A DNA stretch of 64,000 nucleotides, taken from positions 1-64,000 of the forward strand of contig NZ_JACONT010000007.1 of NCBI RefSeq assembly GCF_014358075.1, written 5' to 3'. The position numbers and the translations under genes were made by a program. The DNA comes from Sphingomonas albertensis. GTDB taxonomy: Bacteria > Pseudomonadota > Alphaproteobacteria > Sphingomonadales > Sphingomonadaceae. The notes under the pieces are model-generated. The model saw only the letters and a program-made list of their open reading frames with translations. It had not been told where the DNA came from and searched no databases. Of the stretch, positions 16,452 to 25,465 are shown in pieces; the first letter of the stretch is position 1, and each line of letters starts with the position of its first letter.

Positions 16452-18994
16452 CCACCGAGAGCGCCCAGTACGTCGCCCCCGACCAGAACGATCCCGCGGT
16501 CCGCAAGGCCCAGGAAGATCGCCTGCGCGAAGTGTGGAAGCCGCCCTCGGGCTGGTTCTTCCGCTGGACCGACGTCAACAACAACCGGATCGGCGTGTGG
16601 TACACGCTGACCGCGTTCGGGTTCATGCTGTTCGCGGGCGTGCTCGCGCTGATCATGCGCACGCAGCTGGCGGTGCCGAACAACGACCTCGTCACGGCGA
16701 ACACCTTCAACCAGCTGTTCACGCTGCACGGCTCGATGATGATGTTCCTGTTCGCGGTGCCGATGTTCGAGGCGGTCTCGATCATCCTCCTGCCGCAGCT
16801 GCTGGGCGCGCGCGACCTGCCGTTTCCGCGGCTGTCGGGGTTCGGATACTGGAGCTTCCTGATCGGCGGGGTGTTCGTGTCGGGCTCGATCTTCTTCGAC
16901 GCGGCGCCCGATGGCGGCTGGTTCATGTATCCGCCGCTGACGACGCGCACCGATCTGAGTGGGCTCGGCGCAGACATCTGGATGCTCGGCCTCAGCTTCA
17001 TCGAGGTGTCGTCGGTCGCCGCCGCGGTCGAGCTGATCGTCGGCGTGCTGAAATGCCGCCCGCCCGGCATGCGCCTCAACCTGATGCCGCTCTACGCCTG
17101 GTACATCCTGGTCGTCGCGGTGATGATCCTGTTCGCGTTCCCGCCGCTGATCGCGGGCGACGTGCTGTTCGAGATGGAGCGGCTCCTCAACTGGCCGTTC
17201 TTCAACGCGGAAAAAGGCGGCGATCCGCTGCTCTGGCAGCACCTGTTCTGGATCTTCGGGCATCCGGAGGTCTACATCGTCTTCCTGCCGTCGATCGCGC
17301 TGTTCGCGATGCTGATCCCGACGTTCGCGCAACGGCATCTGCTCGGCTATCCGTGGATCGTGCTGGCGGCGGTCGGCACCGCATTCCTAAGCTTCGGGCT
17401 GTGGGTCCACCACATGTTCACGACGGGCCTGCCGAAGATCAGCCTCGCCTTCTTCGCGGCTGCATCCGAAGCGGTGGCGATCCCGACGGGCGTGCAGATC
17501 TTTGTGTTCATCGCGACGCTCTGGGCGGGCAACGTCAAGAAATCGACGCCGCTGCTCTACGCGACCGGCAGCCTCGCCGTCTTCGTGATCGGCGGCCTGA
17601 CCGGCGTGATGGTGGCGGTCGCCCCGTTCGACTGGCAGGCGCACGACACCTATTTCATTGTCGCGCATCTCCATTACGTGCTGATCGGCGGCACGCTGCT
17701 GCCGCTGTTCGCCGGGCTCTATTATTACTGGCCGCTTGTGACGGGGAAGAAGCTCAGCGACCGTATGGGACGCACCGCGTTCTGGATCATGTTCGTCGGC
17801 ATGAACCTCACCTTCTTCCCGATGCACCTGTCCGGCCTGCTCGGCATGCCGCGCCGCGTGTTCACGTATCCGGAGGAACTCGGCATAGGCGGTCTCAACC
17901 TAGCGTCGACTGCCGGCTCTTACATGTTCGCAGCCGGCGTGCTGATCGTCTGCATCGATCTCGCCTTGTCGCCGCGCCGCCCGAAGGCCCCGCGCAATCC
18001 TTGGAATGCCGGCACGCTCGAATGGCTCGCGCTGCCCGACGATGAGGATTGGGGCATCCGCTCGGTCCCGCTGATCGAGAGCCGCTATCCGATCTGGGAC
18101 CAGAAGAACTTCGTTCAGAAGGTCGACGAGGGCCGTTTCTTCCTGCCCGACGCGGAGGAGATGCGACGCGAGTCGATCATCACCACCGTTCTCGATGCGC
18201 GGCCGTTGCAGGTGATCCGCCTCGGTACGCCGAGCGTGAAACCGATGATGACCGCGGTCGCTCTGGCCGGCGTTTTCATCTTGACGACCTACCATCTCTA
18301 TCTTCTGTCGGCGTTGAGCGGCGTCGCGACGCTCGCGTGCGTCCTGTGGTGGCTGTGGACCGGTACCGCCGAGATCCCTGAAAAGCCGACCAAGCATATC
18401 GGCCACGGCATCGAGGTGCCGCTCTACACCTCCGGCCCGTCGGCGCCGGGCTGGTGGGCGATGTTCATTACGATGATGGCCGACGCGACCGCGTTTTCAG
18501 GGCTGGTGTTCGGCTATTTCTTCTTCTGGACGATCCACAACGACTTCCCGCCGAGCGGTGTCGGGCTGAACGGGCCGGGCGTGTTCTGGCCGATGGTCGC
18601 CTTGGCGCTGACGCTCGCCGGCTGGGCCGCGACCGTCGGCGCGCGCGAAGTGCACCGCCGCGGCAACGTCGGCGCGGGCCGCGCGCTGCTGGTGGTCGGG
18701 ATCGCCGCGACGCTGTCGAGCCTGTTCGCCGGGCTCGCCGGGCCATGGTATTCGGGGCTCGCCCCCGAATTGCACGTCTATCCCGCGATCGTCTGGACGC
18801 TGGCGATATGGACCGCGGTGCACGCCGCGATCGGGGTCATCATGCAGGCCTATACGCTCGCGCGCAGCCTCGCGGGAAAGATGACGCCGGTCTATGACGC
18901 AGACCTGCGCAACATCACCGTATACCACCATTTCCTCGCACTGACCGGCATCGTGACGTTCTGCACGATCGGCCTGTTCCCGGGGCTCGCATGA
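16448..18994 (+). CDS. Fused cytochrome c oxidase subunits I and III, 848 aa
   Basis: One polypeptide carries the catalytic and the third core subunit (CoxAC arrangement). The subunit I part (about 1-560) has haem a ligand H94 (LHGSMMM), CuB ligands H272 with E274 and Y276 in GHPEVY, H321 and H322, haem a3 ligand H407 and the second haem a ligand H409 in AHLHY. The glutamate in GHPEVY marks the A1 proton-pumping class. A soluble linker (about 515-590) leads to the subunit III part (about 595-848) with about seven helices. Fused I+III subunits are known from Thermus caa3 and several proteobacteria. It overlaps coxB and the next gene by ATGA. Confidence 0.95.
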   Translation: MTTESAQYVAPDQNDPAVRKAQEDRLREVWKPPSGWFFRWTDVNNNRIGVWYTLTAFGFMLFAGVLALIMRTQLAVPNNDLVTANTFNQLFTLHGSMMMFLFAVPMFEAVSIILLPQLLGARDLPFPRLSGFGYWSFLIGGVFVSGSIFFDAAPDGGWFMYPPLTTRTDLSGLGADIWMLGLSFIEVSSVAAAVELIVGVLKCRPPGMRLNLMPLYAWYILVVAVMILFAFPPLIAGDVLFEMERLLNWPFFNAEKGGDPLLWQHLFWIFGHPEVYIVFLPSIALFAMLIPTFAQRHLLGYPWIVLAAVGTAFLSFGLWVHHMFTTGLPKISLAFFAAASEAVAIPTGVQIFVFIATLWAGNVKKSTPLLYATGSLAVFVIGGLTGVMVAVAPFDWQAHDTYFIVAHLHYVLIGGTLLPLFAGLYYYWPLVTGKKLSDRMGRTAFWIMFVGMNLTFFPMHLSGLLGMPRRVFTYPEELGIGGLNLASTAGSYMFAAGVLIVCIDLALSPRRPKAPRNPWNAGTLEWLALPDDEDWGIRSVPLIESRYPIWDQKNFVQKVDEGRFFLPDAEEMRRESIITTVLDARPLQVIRLGTPSVKPMMTAVALAGVFILTTYHLYLLSALSGVATLACVLWWLWTGTAEIPEKPTKHIGHGIEVPLYTSGPSAPGWWAMFITMMADATAFSGLVFGYFFFWTIHNDFPPSGVGLNGPGVFWPMVALALTLAGWAATVGAREVHRRGNVGAGRALLVVGIAATLSSLFAGLAGPWYSGLAPELHVYPAIVWTLAIWTAVHAAIGVIMQAYTLARSLAGKMTPVYDADLRNITVYHHFLALTGIVTFCTIGLFPGLA

Positions 18995-19410
18995 CCGAGC
19001 CAAAGTCCATTCGAAAGTCCGAGTCCGACCAAAAGCATTGGGCGCGCGACCTCAAGGTGACGCTCTGGACCTTGATCGTCCCGCCGACGATCTGGGCAGT
19101 GCATTTCCTGTTCTGCTATTTGTGGGTGGCGGTGACCTGCGCGAAATCGCCGACCCCGGGGACTGCCTTGACCGGCTTTCCGCTCGCGACGCTGATCGCG
19201 ACGATCGTGGCGCTGCTCGCGATCGTCGCGGCGGGCTATATCGCGCGCGTCCAGTCCGAGACGCCGGGCGATCCGGCCCCGCACGAACAGGGCACCGCGA
19301 TCGACCGGCTGCGCTTCCTCGCGCTGTCGACGCGGTTGCTGGCGGGGCTGAGCTTCGTCGCGGTCATCTTCACTGCGCTGCCGGTCATCATCTTCGGCGA
19401 TTGCCGATGA
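18991..19410 (+). CDS. Small membrane protein of the caa3 oxidase operon, 139 aa
   Basis: Three hydrophobic helices (about 22-45, 62-85 and 112-134), a polar charged loop between the second and third, and one cysteine in WVAVTCAKSP. No metal-binding motif is evident. It is translationally coupled on both sides (ATGA overlaps) between the I+III subunit and the CtaG-like gene, so a role as an accessory subunit (subunit IV-like) or assembly helper of the oxidase is inferred from position. I cannot assign a named family. Confidence 0.75.
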   Translation: MTEPKSIRKSESDQKHWARDLKVTLWTLIVPPTIWAVHFLFCYLWVAVTCAKSPTPGTALTGFPLATLIATIVALLAIVAAGYIARVQSETPGDPAPHEQGTAIDRLRFLALSTRLLAGLSFVAVIFTALPVIIFGDCR

Positions 19411-20027
19411 GGCGCGCGAGCCTTGTCCTGGGCGTTGTGCTGGTCCCGATCGGCTGGGCGTTCGCTGCCGCGCCGCTGGGGATGGTCGGGCACATGGCGG
19501 GGCACATGATCGCGGTCGCGGTCGCGGCGCCGTTCCTGGCATACGGGATCGCGGGAAGCCGCTTCGATCCGGCCGAGCGTTGGCCTGCGGTCGTGACCCC
19601 GCTCGCGATGTCACTGGTCGAGCTGGTCGTGGTGTGGCTCTGGCACCTCCCCGCGCTTAGATTGCGCGTCGACATGGAGCCGGTTGCGTTGCTGATCGAG
19701 CAGGCTAGCTTCCTCATTGCTGGCGTCCTTCTCTGGAGCGCCGTGCTCGGCACGCGCATCGGCGGCGCGAGCGATCGACGGGCGTCGGGTGTCGCGGCTA
19801 TGTTGCTCACCTCGATGCACATGACCCTGCTCGGCGCATTGATCGGCCTCGCCCCACGACCGCTCTACACAATGATGGCGATGCACCCGGCAACGCACGG
19901 CCTCGACGCCCTCGAAGACCAGCAGCTCGGCGGCGTCGTCATGCTGATGGTCGGCGCGGCGAGCTATTTCATCGGCGGGCTGGCGATGCTCGGCGGACTA
20001 TTGAAGACACGGAGCGCGACGGCATGA
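19407..20027 (+). CDS. Caa3-type CtaG cytochrome c oxidase assembly factor, 206 aa
   Basis: Polytopic membrane protein of the Caa3_CtaG family, involved in copper delivery or assembly of caa3 oxidase in Bacillus. About five to six helices carry conserved His motifs: GHMAGHMI near the N-terminus, WLWHLP, and TSMHMTLLGALI, followed by a DQQLGGVVML region. It is distinct from the Cox11-type CtaG. The start is ATG 19407, overlapping the previous stop (ATGA), rather than a longer upstream reading frame that shadows the preceding gene. The next gene again overlaps by ATGA. Confidence 0.85.
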   Translation: MRRASLVLGVVLVPIGWAFAAAPLGMVGHMAGHMIAVAVAAPFLAYGIAGSRFDPAERWPAVVTPLAMSLVELVVVWLWHLPALRLRVDMEPVALLIEQASFLIAGVLLWSAVLGTRIGGASDRRASGVAAMLLTSMHMTLLGALIGLAPRPLYTMMAMHPATHGLDALEDQQLGGVVMLMVGAASYFIGGLAMLGGLLKTRSATA

Positions 20028-21052
20028 CGATCCGGATTACCTGGGCGCGCGCAATCGCTGCCATCGTCGGGCTCGCGCTGGCGGGGCTGTTGTTCGCGTG
20101 GTCGGGCGTGTTCAACATCGCCGCGTCGTCGGGCCATTGGAAGATCACCGACTGGTTCCTCCACTGGACGATGCGCAACTCGGTGCGCACCTACGCCGCA
20201 GTCACCGCCCCCGACGATCCCAAGGCGAACGAGGGCCTCGTCAGCGCCGCCGTCCTGTTCAAGGCAAGCTGCGCGTCGTGCCACGGCGCGCCCGGCGTGC
20301 GTCCGCTCCCCGTAATGCAGGCCGCGACGCCGCCCGCCCCGAACCTGTCGATCAACGCGCGCGAATGGACCGACAAGCAGATCTTCTGGATCCTCAAGCA
20401 CGGCGTCAAATACACCGGCATGCCCGGCTGGGCCGCCAAGGACCGCGACGATGAAGTCCGCCGCATGGTCGCCTTCGTACGCCTGCTACCTGAGATGACG
20501 CCCGCGACCTATCGCTCGCTGACCGAAGTGCCGGGTGTTTCCGATGCCAGGATCGCGACTTGCGCCGGCTGTCATGGCGCGGACGGACGAGGCCGCGGGC
20601 AGCCCGACATGCCCGTGCTCGGCGGCCAGAGCCCGGCCTATCTCCGTGCCGCGCTGGAAGCCTATGCGACCGGCAAGCGCCAGAGCGCGGTGATGGCGAA
20701 CGCCGCCGCGACGCTGACACCCGCGGAAATGACCCGGCTCGCGGATCAATTTGCGGCGATGCCCGGGATCGGTGGCGTTGCGCCGTCGGGCTCGATCGAG
20801 GCCGCTAAGATCGAACGCGAAGGGCTGCCGAAGGTGCAACTCCCCGCCTGCGCGAGCTGCCACGCCCCCGGCAAGCCCTACCCCGTCCTTGCCGGCCAGC
20901 GCGCCAGCTACATCGCGCAACGCCTACGCAACTGGCGCGGCGACGAGACGGTGGTCGACGCGCGAAAATCGCAGGCGACGATGCCGGTCATCGCCCGCCG
21001 TATCCCTGAGGACATGATCGACCCGCTCGCGCGCTATCTCGCAGGCCGCTGA
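20024..21052 (+). CDS. Membrane-anchored triheme cytochrome c, 342 aa
   Basis: An N-terminal transmembrane anchor (about 9-28) and three class I cytochrome c domains with haem motifs C83-AS-C86-H87, C180-AG-C183-H184 and C276-AS-C279-H280. Likely sixth ligands are Met in KYTGMPGW for the first and in SAVMANAA or ATMPVIA for the others. It is the last gene of the caa3 operon, so it probably feeds electrons to the haem c of CoxB. Cytochrome c4-like diheme proteins are the nearest common type; an added third haem domain is less usual. Four bases separate its stop from the convergent treY stop. Confidence 0.88.
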   Translation: MTIRITWARAIAAIVGLALAGLLFAWSGVFNIAASSGHWKITDWFLHWTMRNSVRTYAAVTAPDDPKANEGLVSAAVLFKASCASCHGAPGVRPLPVMQAATPPAPNLSINAREWTDKQIFWILKHGVKYTGMPGWAAKDRDDEVRRMVAFVRLLPEMTPATYRSLTEVPGVSDARIATCAGCHGADGRGRGQPDMPVLGGQSPAYLRAALEAYATGKRQSAVMANAAATLTPAEMTRLADQFAAMPGIGGVAPSGSIEAAKIEREGLPKVQLPACASCHAPGKPYPVLAGQRASYIAQRLRNWRGDETVVDARKSQATMPVIARRIPEDMIDPLARYLAGR

Positions 21053-21056
21053 TCGC

Positions 21057-23495
21057 TCAGCTTTTCGCGGGCAACATCTCGATCGACACGGAACGCTCGC
21101 CGAGCACATCGGCGATCCGTTCGCCGGATGAGAGCGCGGTGTCGCCCCACCAGTCGCGGGCATCGATCCGGTCGAGATGGCGCTCGGCACAGCGGAGCGG
21201 AACGACGCAGCGCAGGCTTGCCTCTTTGCCGACCCGCCGAAACGCAATCACCCGATCCGCGCGAATGCCAGTGACGGCGACGCGCTCATGGCGGCCCTCC
21301 GAGAACAAGGTCGGGTTATCCCTTCGCATCGCGAGAAGCTGCTGGATCAGCGCCATCTTCGCCGGCGTTTTGCCGTCCAACGATGCCTGCAGTCGCGCGT
21401 AATCTACCGGGCGGCGATTGTCAGGATCGACCAAGCTCAGATCGGCGGTCTCAGTTCCTTGATAGAGGTCGGGCACGCCGGGCACGGTGTAGCGTAGCGC
21501 GACCTGTGCGAGGCCGTTCGCCGCCGCCGCGGGTGCGATCTGCGCGATGAACGCGGTCATGTCGTCGAGGAAGGCCTTCGACCGCGCGGGATCGAGCAGC
21601 GCGCGGGCCAGATCGTGGCAGCGGCTCTCGTACGCCTCGTTCGGCGCCTCCCACGAAGACTGCATCTTCGCCTCACGCAACGCCTTTTCCTGCCACGCGA
21701 CGATCCGCTCGGCGAAATCCGACAGTCCCTTGGCGTCCGATGCGGTCAGTTCCTCAGGCCATGCGCCGAACAGCGTCTGGAACAGCATATAGGCGTCGGC
21801 GGGATCGACCCCGTCGGCAAACCGCGCGGCGAGTTCGTGCCATCGTTGCACGCGCGCGCGCCAGAGGTGGGGGACTTCGCTCAACACCGCGAGCCGTGCA
21901 CGGACGTCTTCGCCACGCTTATGGTCGTGCGTGGCGGTCGCGAGCATCGCCGCCGGCCAATAACGGGCGCGATCGACCATTGCCGCCTGGAAATCGTCGA
22001 TCGCCAGCGACATGCGTGCAGCGTCGAACCCCACGTCATTGCGCGAGAGCAGGCAACCGTAGCGGTAGAACGCGGTGTCCTCGACCGCTTTGGCGGCAAT
22101 CGGTGCGGAGAGTTGCTGGAACTTGCGCACCGCTTCGGCTGCGAGCTTGGCGTCCCCGACACCCTCGCCTGCCAGCCATGCGAGCATATGCTCGATCACT
22201 GCGGTCTCGCCTGGTGGGACGAACTGCGCGATGCGCTGGCGAACCGTCTCGCGGATCGCGGCGTCCGCTGCCGGGGCGGCGTCGCCTGTTCCGTAGGTGC
22301 GATAGACCGGGAAGACCCAGAGCAGTCGCTCGATCGCGCGGTGGATCATGCCGCGGGTAAGCCCGTCGCATTCGAGCGTCGAGCGGGCGAGCACGACGAA
22401 GGCCTCGACGCAGTCACGGTGCTGCGCGTGGAATTGCCACGCAAGCAATTCTTGCCGCGCGCGCAGTTCCTCGGGCGCGAAGTCGAGGGAGCGGCCACTG
22501 ATGTCCGCCCAGAGTTCGGCGAGCGGTTCGGCACCGGCGGGCGCGTGGAGCAAGGCCGTCACCTGCTCCATGAAGTCGTACCCACTGGTGCCGTCGACGC
22601 CCCAGTCGGTGCTGAGCGGTTCGTCGTCGGCGAGGATTTTCTCGATAACGATATAGGCCGGACCGGGTGGCGCATCGGCGGGGCGCTCGATCGAGTCGAG
22701 GCGCGCGCGGAGGTGGCGGCAATAGCCGGCGGGGTCGGTCAGGCCATCGACGTGATCGACGCGGACACCGTCGATCAGTCGCTCGGCGTATAGGCGGAAG
22801 TAGAGCGCGTGGGTGGCGTCGAACACGACCGGGTCTTCGGCGCGGAGGCCGGCGAGGTCGTTGATCGTGAAAAACCGCCGCCAGTTGAGTTCGTCGTTGG
22901 CGACGCGCCACGATGCGAGGCGGTAATGCTGGCGATCGACCAGCGCGGCGATGTCGTCGGTTGCTGCGGTGGCCTGATCCTCGTCGCGGATCGGCAGGCG
23001 ATGTTCGCCATATGCTTCAAGGACATGCCGACCGTCGACCTGCTCGACTTTGATCGCGCCACTCGCGATCGTCTCGGCGAGCGGATCGCCCAGGATCGGG
23101 AGGACCAGCTTCTCGCGCCAGTCGATGTCGAAGTAGCGCGCAAATTCGCTTGATTCGCCGTGCGTTAGGACGTCATTCCACCACGCGTTCTCACCACCGG
23201 CGACGCCCATGTGGTTGGGGACGATATCGATGATGACGCCCATGTCCCGCTTGCGCAGGGCCGCAACCAGGCTGCGGAACGCCTCTTCGCCACCGAGCTC
23301 GGGATTGATGCGAGTCGGGTCGACGACGTCGTAGCCATGCGTCGATCCGCTGCGGGCGGTGGTGATCGGCGAGGCGTAGAGGTGGCTGATCCCGAGTGTG
23401 TCGAGATACGGCACCAGCGCCTCGGCATCGGCGAAGGTGAAGTCCTTGTGGAACTGGAAGCGATAAGTTGCGCGCGGCGTCGTAGGGGGGGTCAT
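21057..23495 (-). CDS. treY: Malto-oligosyltrehalose synthase, 812 aa
   Basis: Converts the reducing-end alpha-1,4 bond of maltodextrins to an alpha,alpha-1,1 bond, giving maltooligosyl-trehalose for TreZ. A GH13 enzyme: the N-terminus ATYRFQFHKDFTFADA, then LYASPITTARSGSTHGYDVVD, IIDIVPNHMG, VDHVDGLTDP (nucleophile region) and later YQGTE and RRPVDY are diagnostic. Length fits the family (about 770-850). The ATG at 23495 overlaps the malQ stop as ATGA, so the long upstream extension of the frame is not used. It is last in the glgX-treZ-malQ-treY operon. Confidence 0.95.
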   Translation of the reverse strand: MTPPTTPRATYRFQFHKDFTFADAEALVPYLDTLGISHLYASPITTARSGSTHGYDVVDPTRINPELGGEEAFRSLVAALRKRDMGVIIDIVPNHMGVAGGENAWWNDVLTHGESSEFARYFDIDWREKLVLPILGDPLAETIASGAIKVEQVDGRHVLEAYGEHRLPIRDEDQATAATDDIAALVDRQHYRLASWRVANDELNWRRFFTINDLAGLRAEDPVVFDATHALYFRLYAERLIDGVRVDHVDGLTDPAGYCRHLRARLDSIERPADAPPGPAYIVIEKILADDEPLSTDWGVDGTSGYDFMEQVTALLHAPAGAEPLAELWADISGRSLDFAPEELRARQELLAWQFHAQHRDCVEAFVVLARSTLECDGLTRGMIHRAIERLLWVFPVYRTYGTGDAAPAADAAIRETVRQRIAQFVPPGETAVIEHMLAWLAGEGVGDAKLAAEAVRKFQQLSAPIAAKAVEDTAFYRYGCLLSRNDVGFDAARMSLAIDDFQAAMVDRARYWPAAMLATATHDHKRGEDVRARLAVLSEVPHLWRARVQRWHELAARFADGVDPADAYMLFQTLFGAWPEELTASDAKGLSDFAERIVAWQEKALREAKMQSSWEAPNEAYESRCHDLARALLDPARSKAFLDDMTAFIAQIAPAAAANGLAQVALRYTVPGVPDLYQGTETADLSLVDPDNRRPVDYARLQASLDGKTPAKMALIQQLLAMRRDNPTLFSEGRHERVAVTGIRADRVIAFRRVGKEASLRCVVPLRCAERHLDRIDARDWWGDTALSSGERIADVLGERSVSIEMLPAKS

Positions 23496-25465
23496 GCGGG
23501 TCTCGCGGCGTTGAGCGTGTCGATGCGGGCGGCGGCAGCGGGGCGTTGGAGCAGTGCCTCGGTCATATCCGGCAGGCGGCGTCGCCAATTGGGGTGTTCG
23601 TCGATCGTGCCGGGGAGGTTGGGCTGCTCGATCACCCCCGCCAGATCCTCGATGGGTATGATCGCGAGCGCACACGGCGTGCTAGCGACATGCGCGATTG
23701 CGGCATCGACGACCGGGTCGGTGTCATTGAGCGATGGCTGCTTCGCGCCCGTGTCGAAAGCGGACCAGAGTGCCGCGCGATCGTCCGCGCGGTCTGCCCG
23801 GTCTGCGGGTTCGTCGATAGCGTCGGACTTGCGGCCGAGGTCCCACGTCCAGTCGATGTCGCGGCCGCTCCACCAACCCGCGATTGTCGCGAGGTCATGT
23901 GTGCCGGTCATCGCGACCGCGTCGGGCGACCATTTCGCTGGGGGCACGAAACCGTCCGCGTCGCGCTCGAACCAGAGTACGCGCATGCCGAGCATGTGGC
24001 ACGCATCCATCGCCTCGCGGAACCCGTCGGGAACAGTGCCGAGGTCTTCGCCGATGACGATAGCCTTCGCCCGCTGCGATTCCATCGCGATGATCCGCAT
24101 CATGTCGTCGAACGGCATGTCGAGGTACGCGCCCTCTGCGGCGGACGCGCCTTCGGGGACGATCCATAGGCGGCGAAGGCCGAACGCGTGGTCGATGCGG
24201 ATGCCGCCGGCATGCGCCAAGGCCGCGCGGATCGTCGCGATGAACGGGGCGAACCCGGTCTCGCAGAGCGCGTGCGGGTCGAAACCGGTGATGCCCCAGC
24301 TTTGGCCGTCCGGGCCCAGCGGATCGGGTGGCGCGCCGATCGAGAGGCCGGTGAGCAGATCGCTGCGTCGGCTCCAGCCGTGGCTGCCACCCGGGTCCAT
24401 GCCGACGGCGAGGTCGGCGATGAGGCCGACCGCCATGCCTGCATCCTTCGCGGCCTTTTGCGCGGCGTCGAGGTCGCGGCGAGCGAGCCATTGGAGGAAG
24501 ACGTAGAAGGTGACGTCATCGGCATGTTCGGTGACGAAGCGGCGGACGGCCGGGCTGGCGGGATCGTGATACGCGGCCGGCCATTGCTGCCAACCCCGCG
24601 CGCCGAAGGTCGCGAAGAAATGCGCGTGGAGCGCGTCGAACTCGGCGTGGCGTTCGAGGTCATCGCCCCCTACGTGCCTGAATGCGTCGAGGGTTTTGCC
24701 AAGTTGTTGAGTATCTTGGTCGAAAGTCTTGCGAAGGCGTGCGAGCTTTGCAGGTATCGCGCTCTGCCAGTCTATCAAGTCGGACGCGGGGTCGTTCGAC
24801 GTCCCGGCGAACGCGGACGCATCGGCATAGAGGCCGTTGAGGAATTGGCGACTGGATGGCGCGTAAGGGCTGTACCGACTGGCGTCGGCGGGGAAGAGAG
24901 CGTGGGTCGGACTGATCGCGAGCGCGTCGGCGCCACGCTCGCCAAATGCTCGCGCGGTCTCCGCGAGTGTCCCGAAGTCCCCGAATGCCTTGGCAATCTC
25001 GCTGCGTAGGCTGGGAACCTGGACCGCGGGCGCCCAGATTTTGCGTCCCGGTACGGCATCGGCGATCGTGTAGCAGCGGCGCGGGGCGACGAGCAGATCG
25101 ATCACGTCGTCGCCGATTTCTAGACGATGATAGCCGGTGTGCTCGATTGGCTTCAACGCGCCCCGGTCGATCGCAACCGACGTCCGCGTCCCGTTTTCCA
25201 GGGTGAGTTCGGCCTCGCCCGATAGCGGCGTCGCAAGCTGGATCGGATCACCGACGTCGACGGACAGGAAGCGGGGTGCTCGGGCAGTCCTGACTGCGAT
25301 AGCGGCGAGGCTTTCTGCGATCTGCGTGGCGCTCGCGGATGGGCGGCCCAAACGATTGAGGATCGCCCGCAACGCCTCGTCCGAAACCGTCTGACGGCGA
25401 CCGGCCGCGTCCTGCCATTCGAGTTGCAGACCGGCGGCGGTCGCCAGCGCTTTTAGATCGCTCAT
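23492..25465 (-). CDS. malQ: 4-alpha-glucanotransferase, 657 aa
   Basis: GH77 amylomaltase that redistributes alpha-1,4-glucan chains, lengthening or shortening maltodextrins for TreY. The long bacterial form is seen, with an N-terminal extension of about 130 residues before PRRCYTIADAVPGRK. Catalytic regions include IRIDHAFGLRRLW (nucleophile Asp), IGEDLGTVPDGF (acid/base Glu) and TGTHDLATIAGWW. It overlaps treZ upstream and treY downstream by ATGA. Location inside a trehalose operon suggests supply of chains long enough for TreY. Confidence 0.95.
   Translation of the reverse strand: MSDLKALATAAGLQLEWQDAAGRRQTVSDEALRAILNRLGRPSASATQIAESLAAIAVRTARAPRFLSVDVGDPIQLATPLSGEAELTLENGTRTSVAIDRGALKPIEHTGYHRLEIGDDVIDLLVAPRRCYTIADAVPGRKIWAPAVQVPSLRSEIAKAFGDFGTLAETARAFGERGADALAISPTHALFPADASRYSPYAPSSRQFLNGLYADASAFAGTSNDPASDLIDWQSAIPAKLARLRKTFDQDTQQLGKTLDAFRHVGGDDLERHAEFDALHAHFFATFGARGWQQWPAAYHDPASPAVRRFVTEHADDVTFYVFLQWLARRDLDAAQKAAKDAGMAVGLIADLAVGMDPGGSHGWSRRSDLLTGLSIGAPPDPLGPDGQSWGITGFDPHALCETGFAPFIATIRAALAHAGGIRIDHAFGLRRLWIVPEGASAAEGAYLDMPFDDMMRIIAMESQRAKAIVIGEDLGTVPDGFREAMDACHMLGMRVLWFERDADGFVPPAKWSPDAVAMTGTHDLATIAGWWSGRDIDWTWDLGRKSDAIDEPADRADRADDRAALWSAFDTGAKQPSLNDTDPVVDAAIAHVASTPCALAIIPIEDLAGVIEQPNLPGTIDEHPNWRRRLPDMTEALLQRPAAAARIDTLNAARPA

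Noticed and set aside
16534..18045. 503-aa ORF in a second frame of the oxidase I+III gene
   Set aside because: Arg/Ala-rich shadow; the oxidase frame carries the conserved histidines.
24188..25009. 273-aa ORF antisense to malQ
   Set aside because: No recognisable domain and no operon context; malQ is intact on the minus strand.
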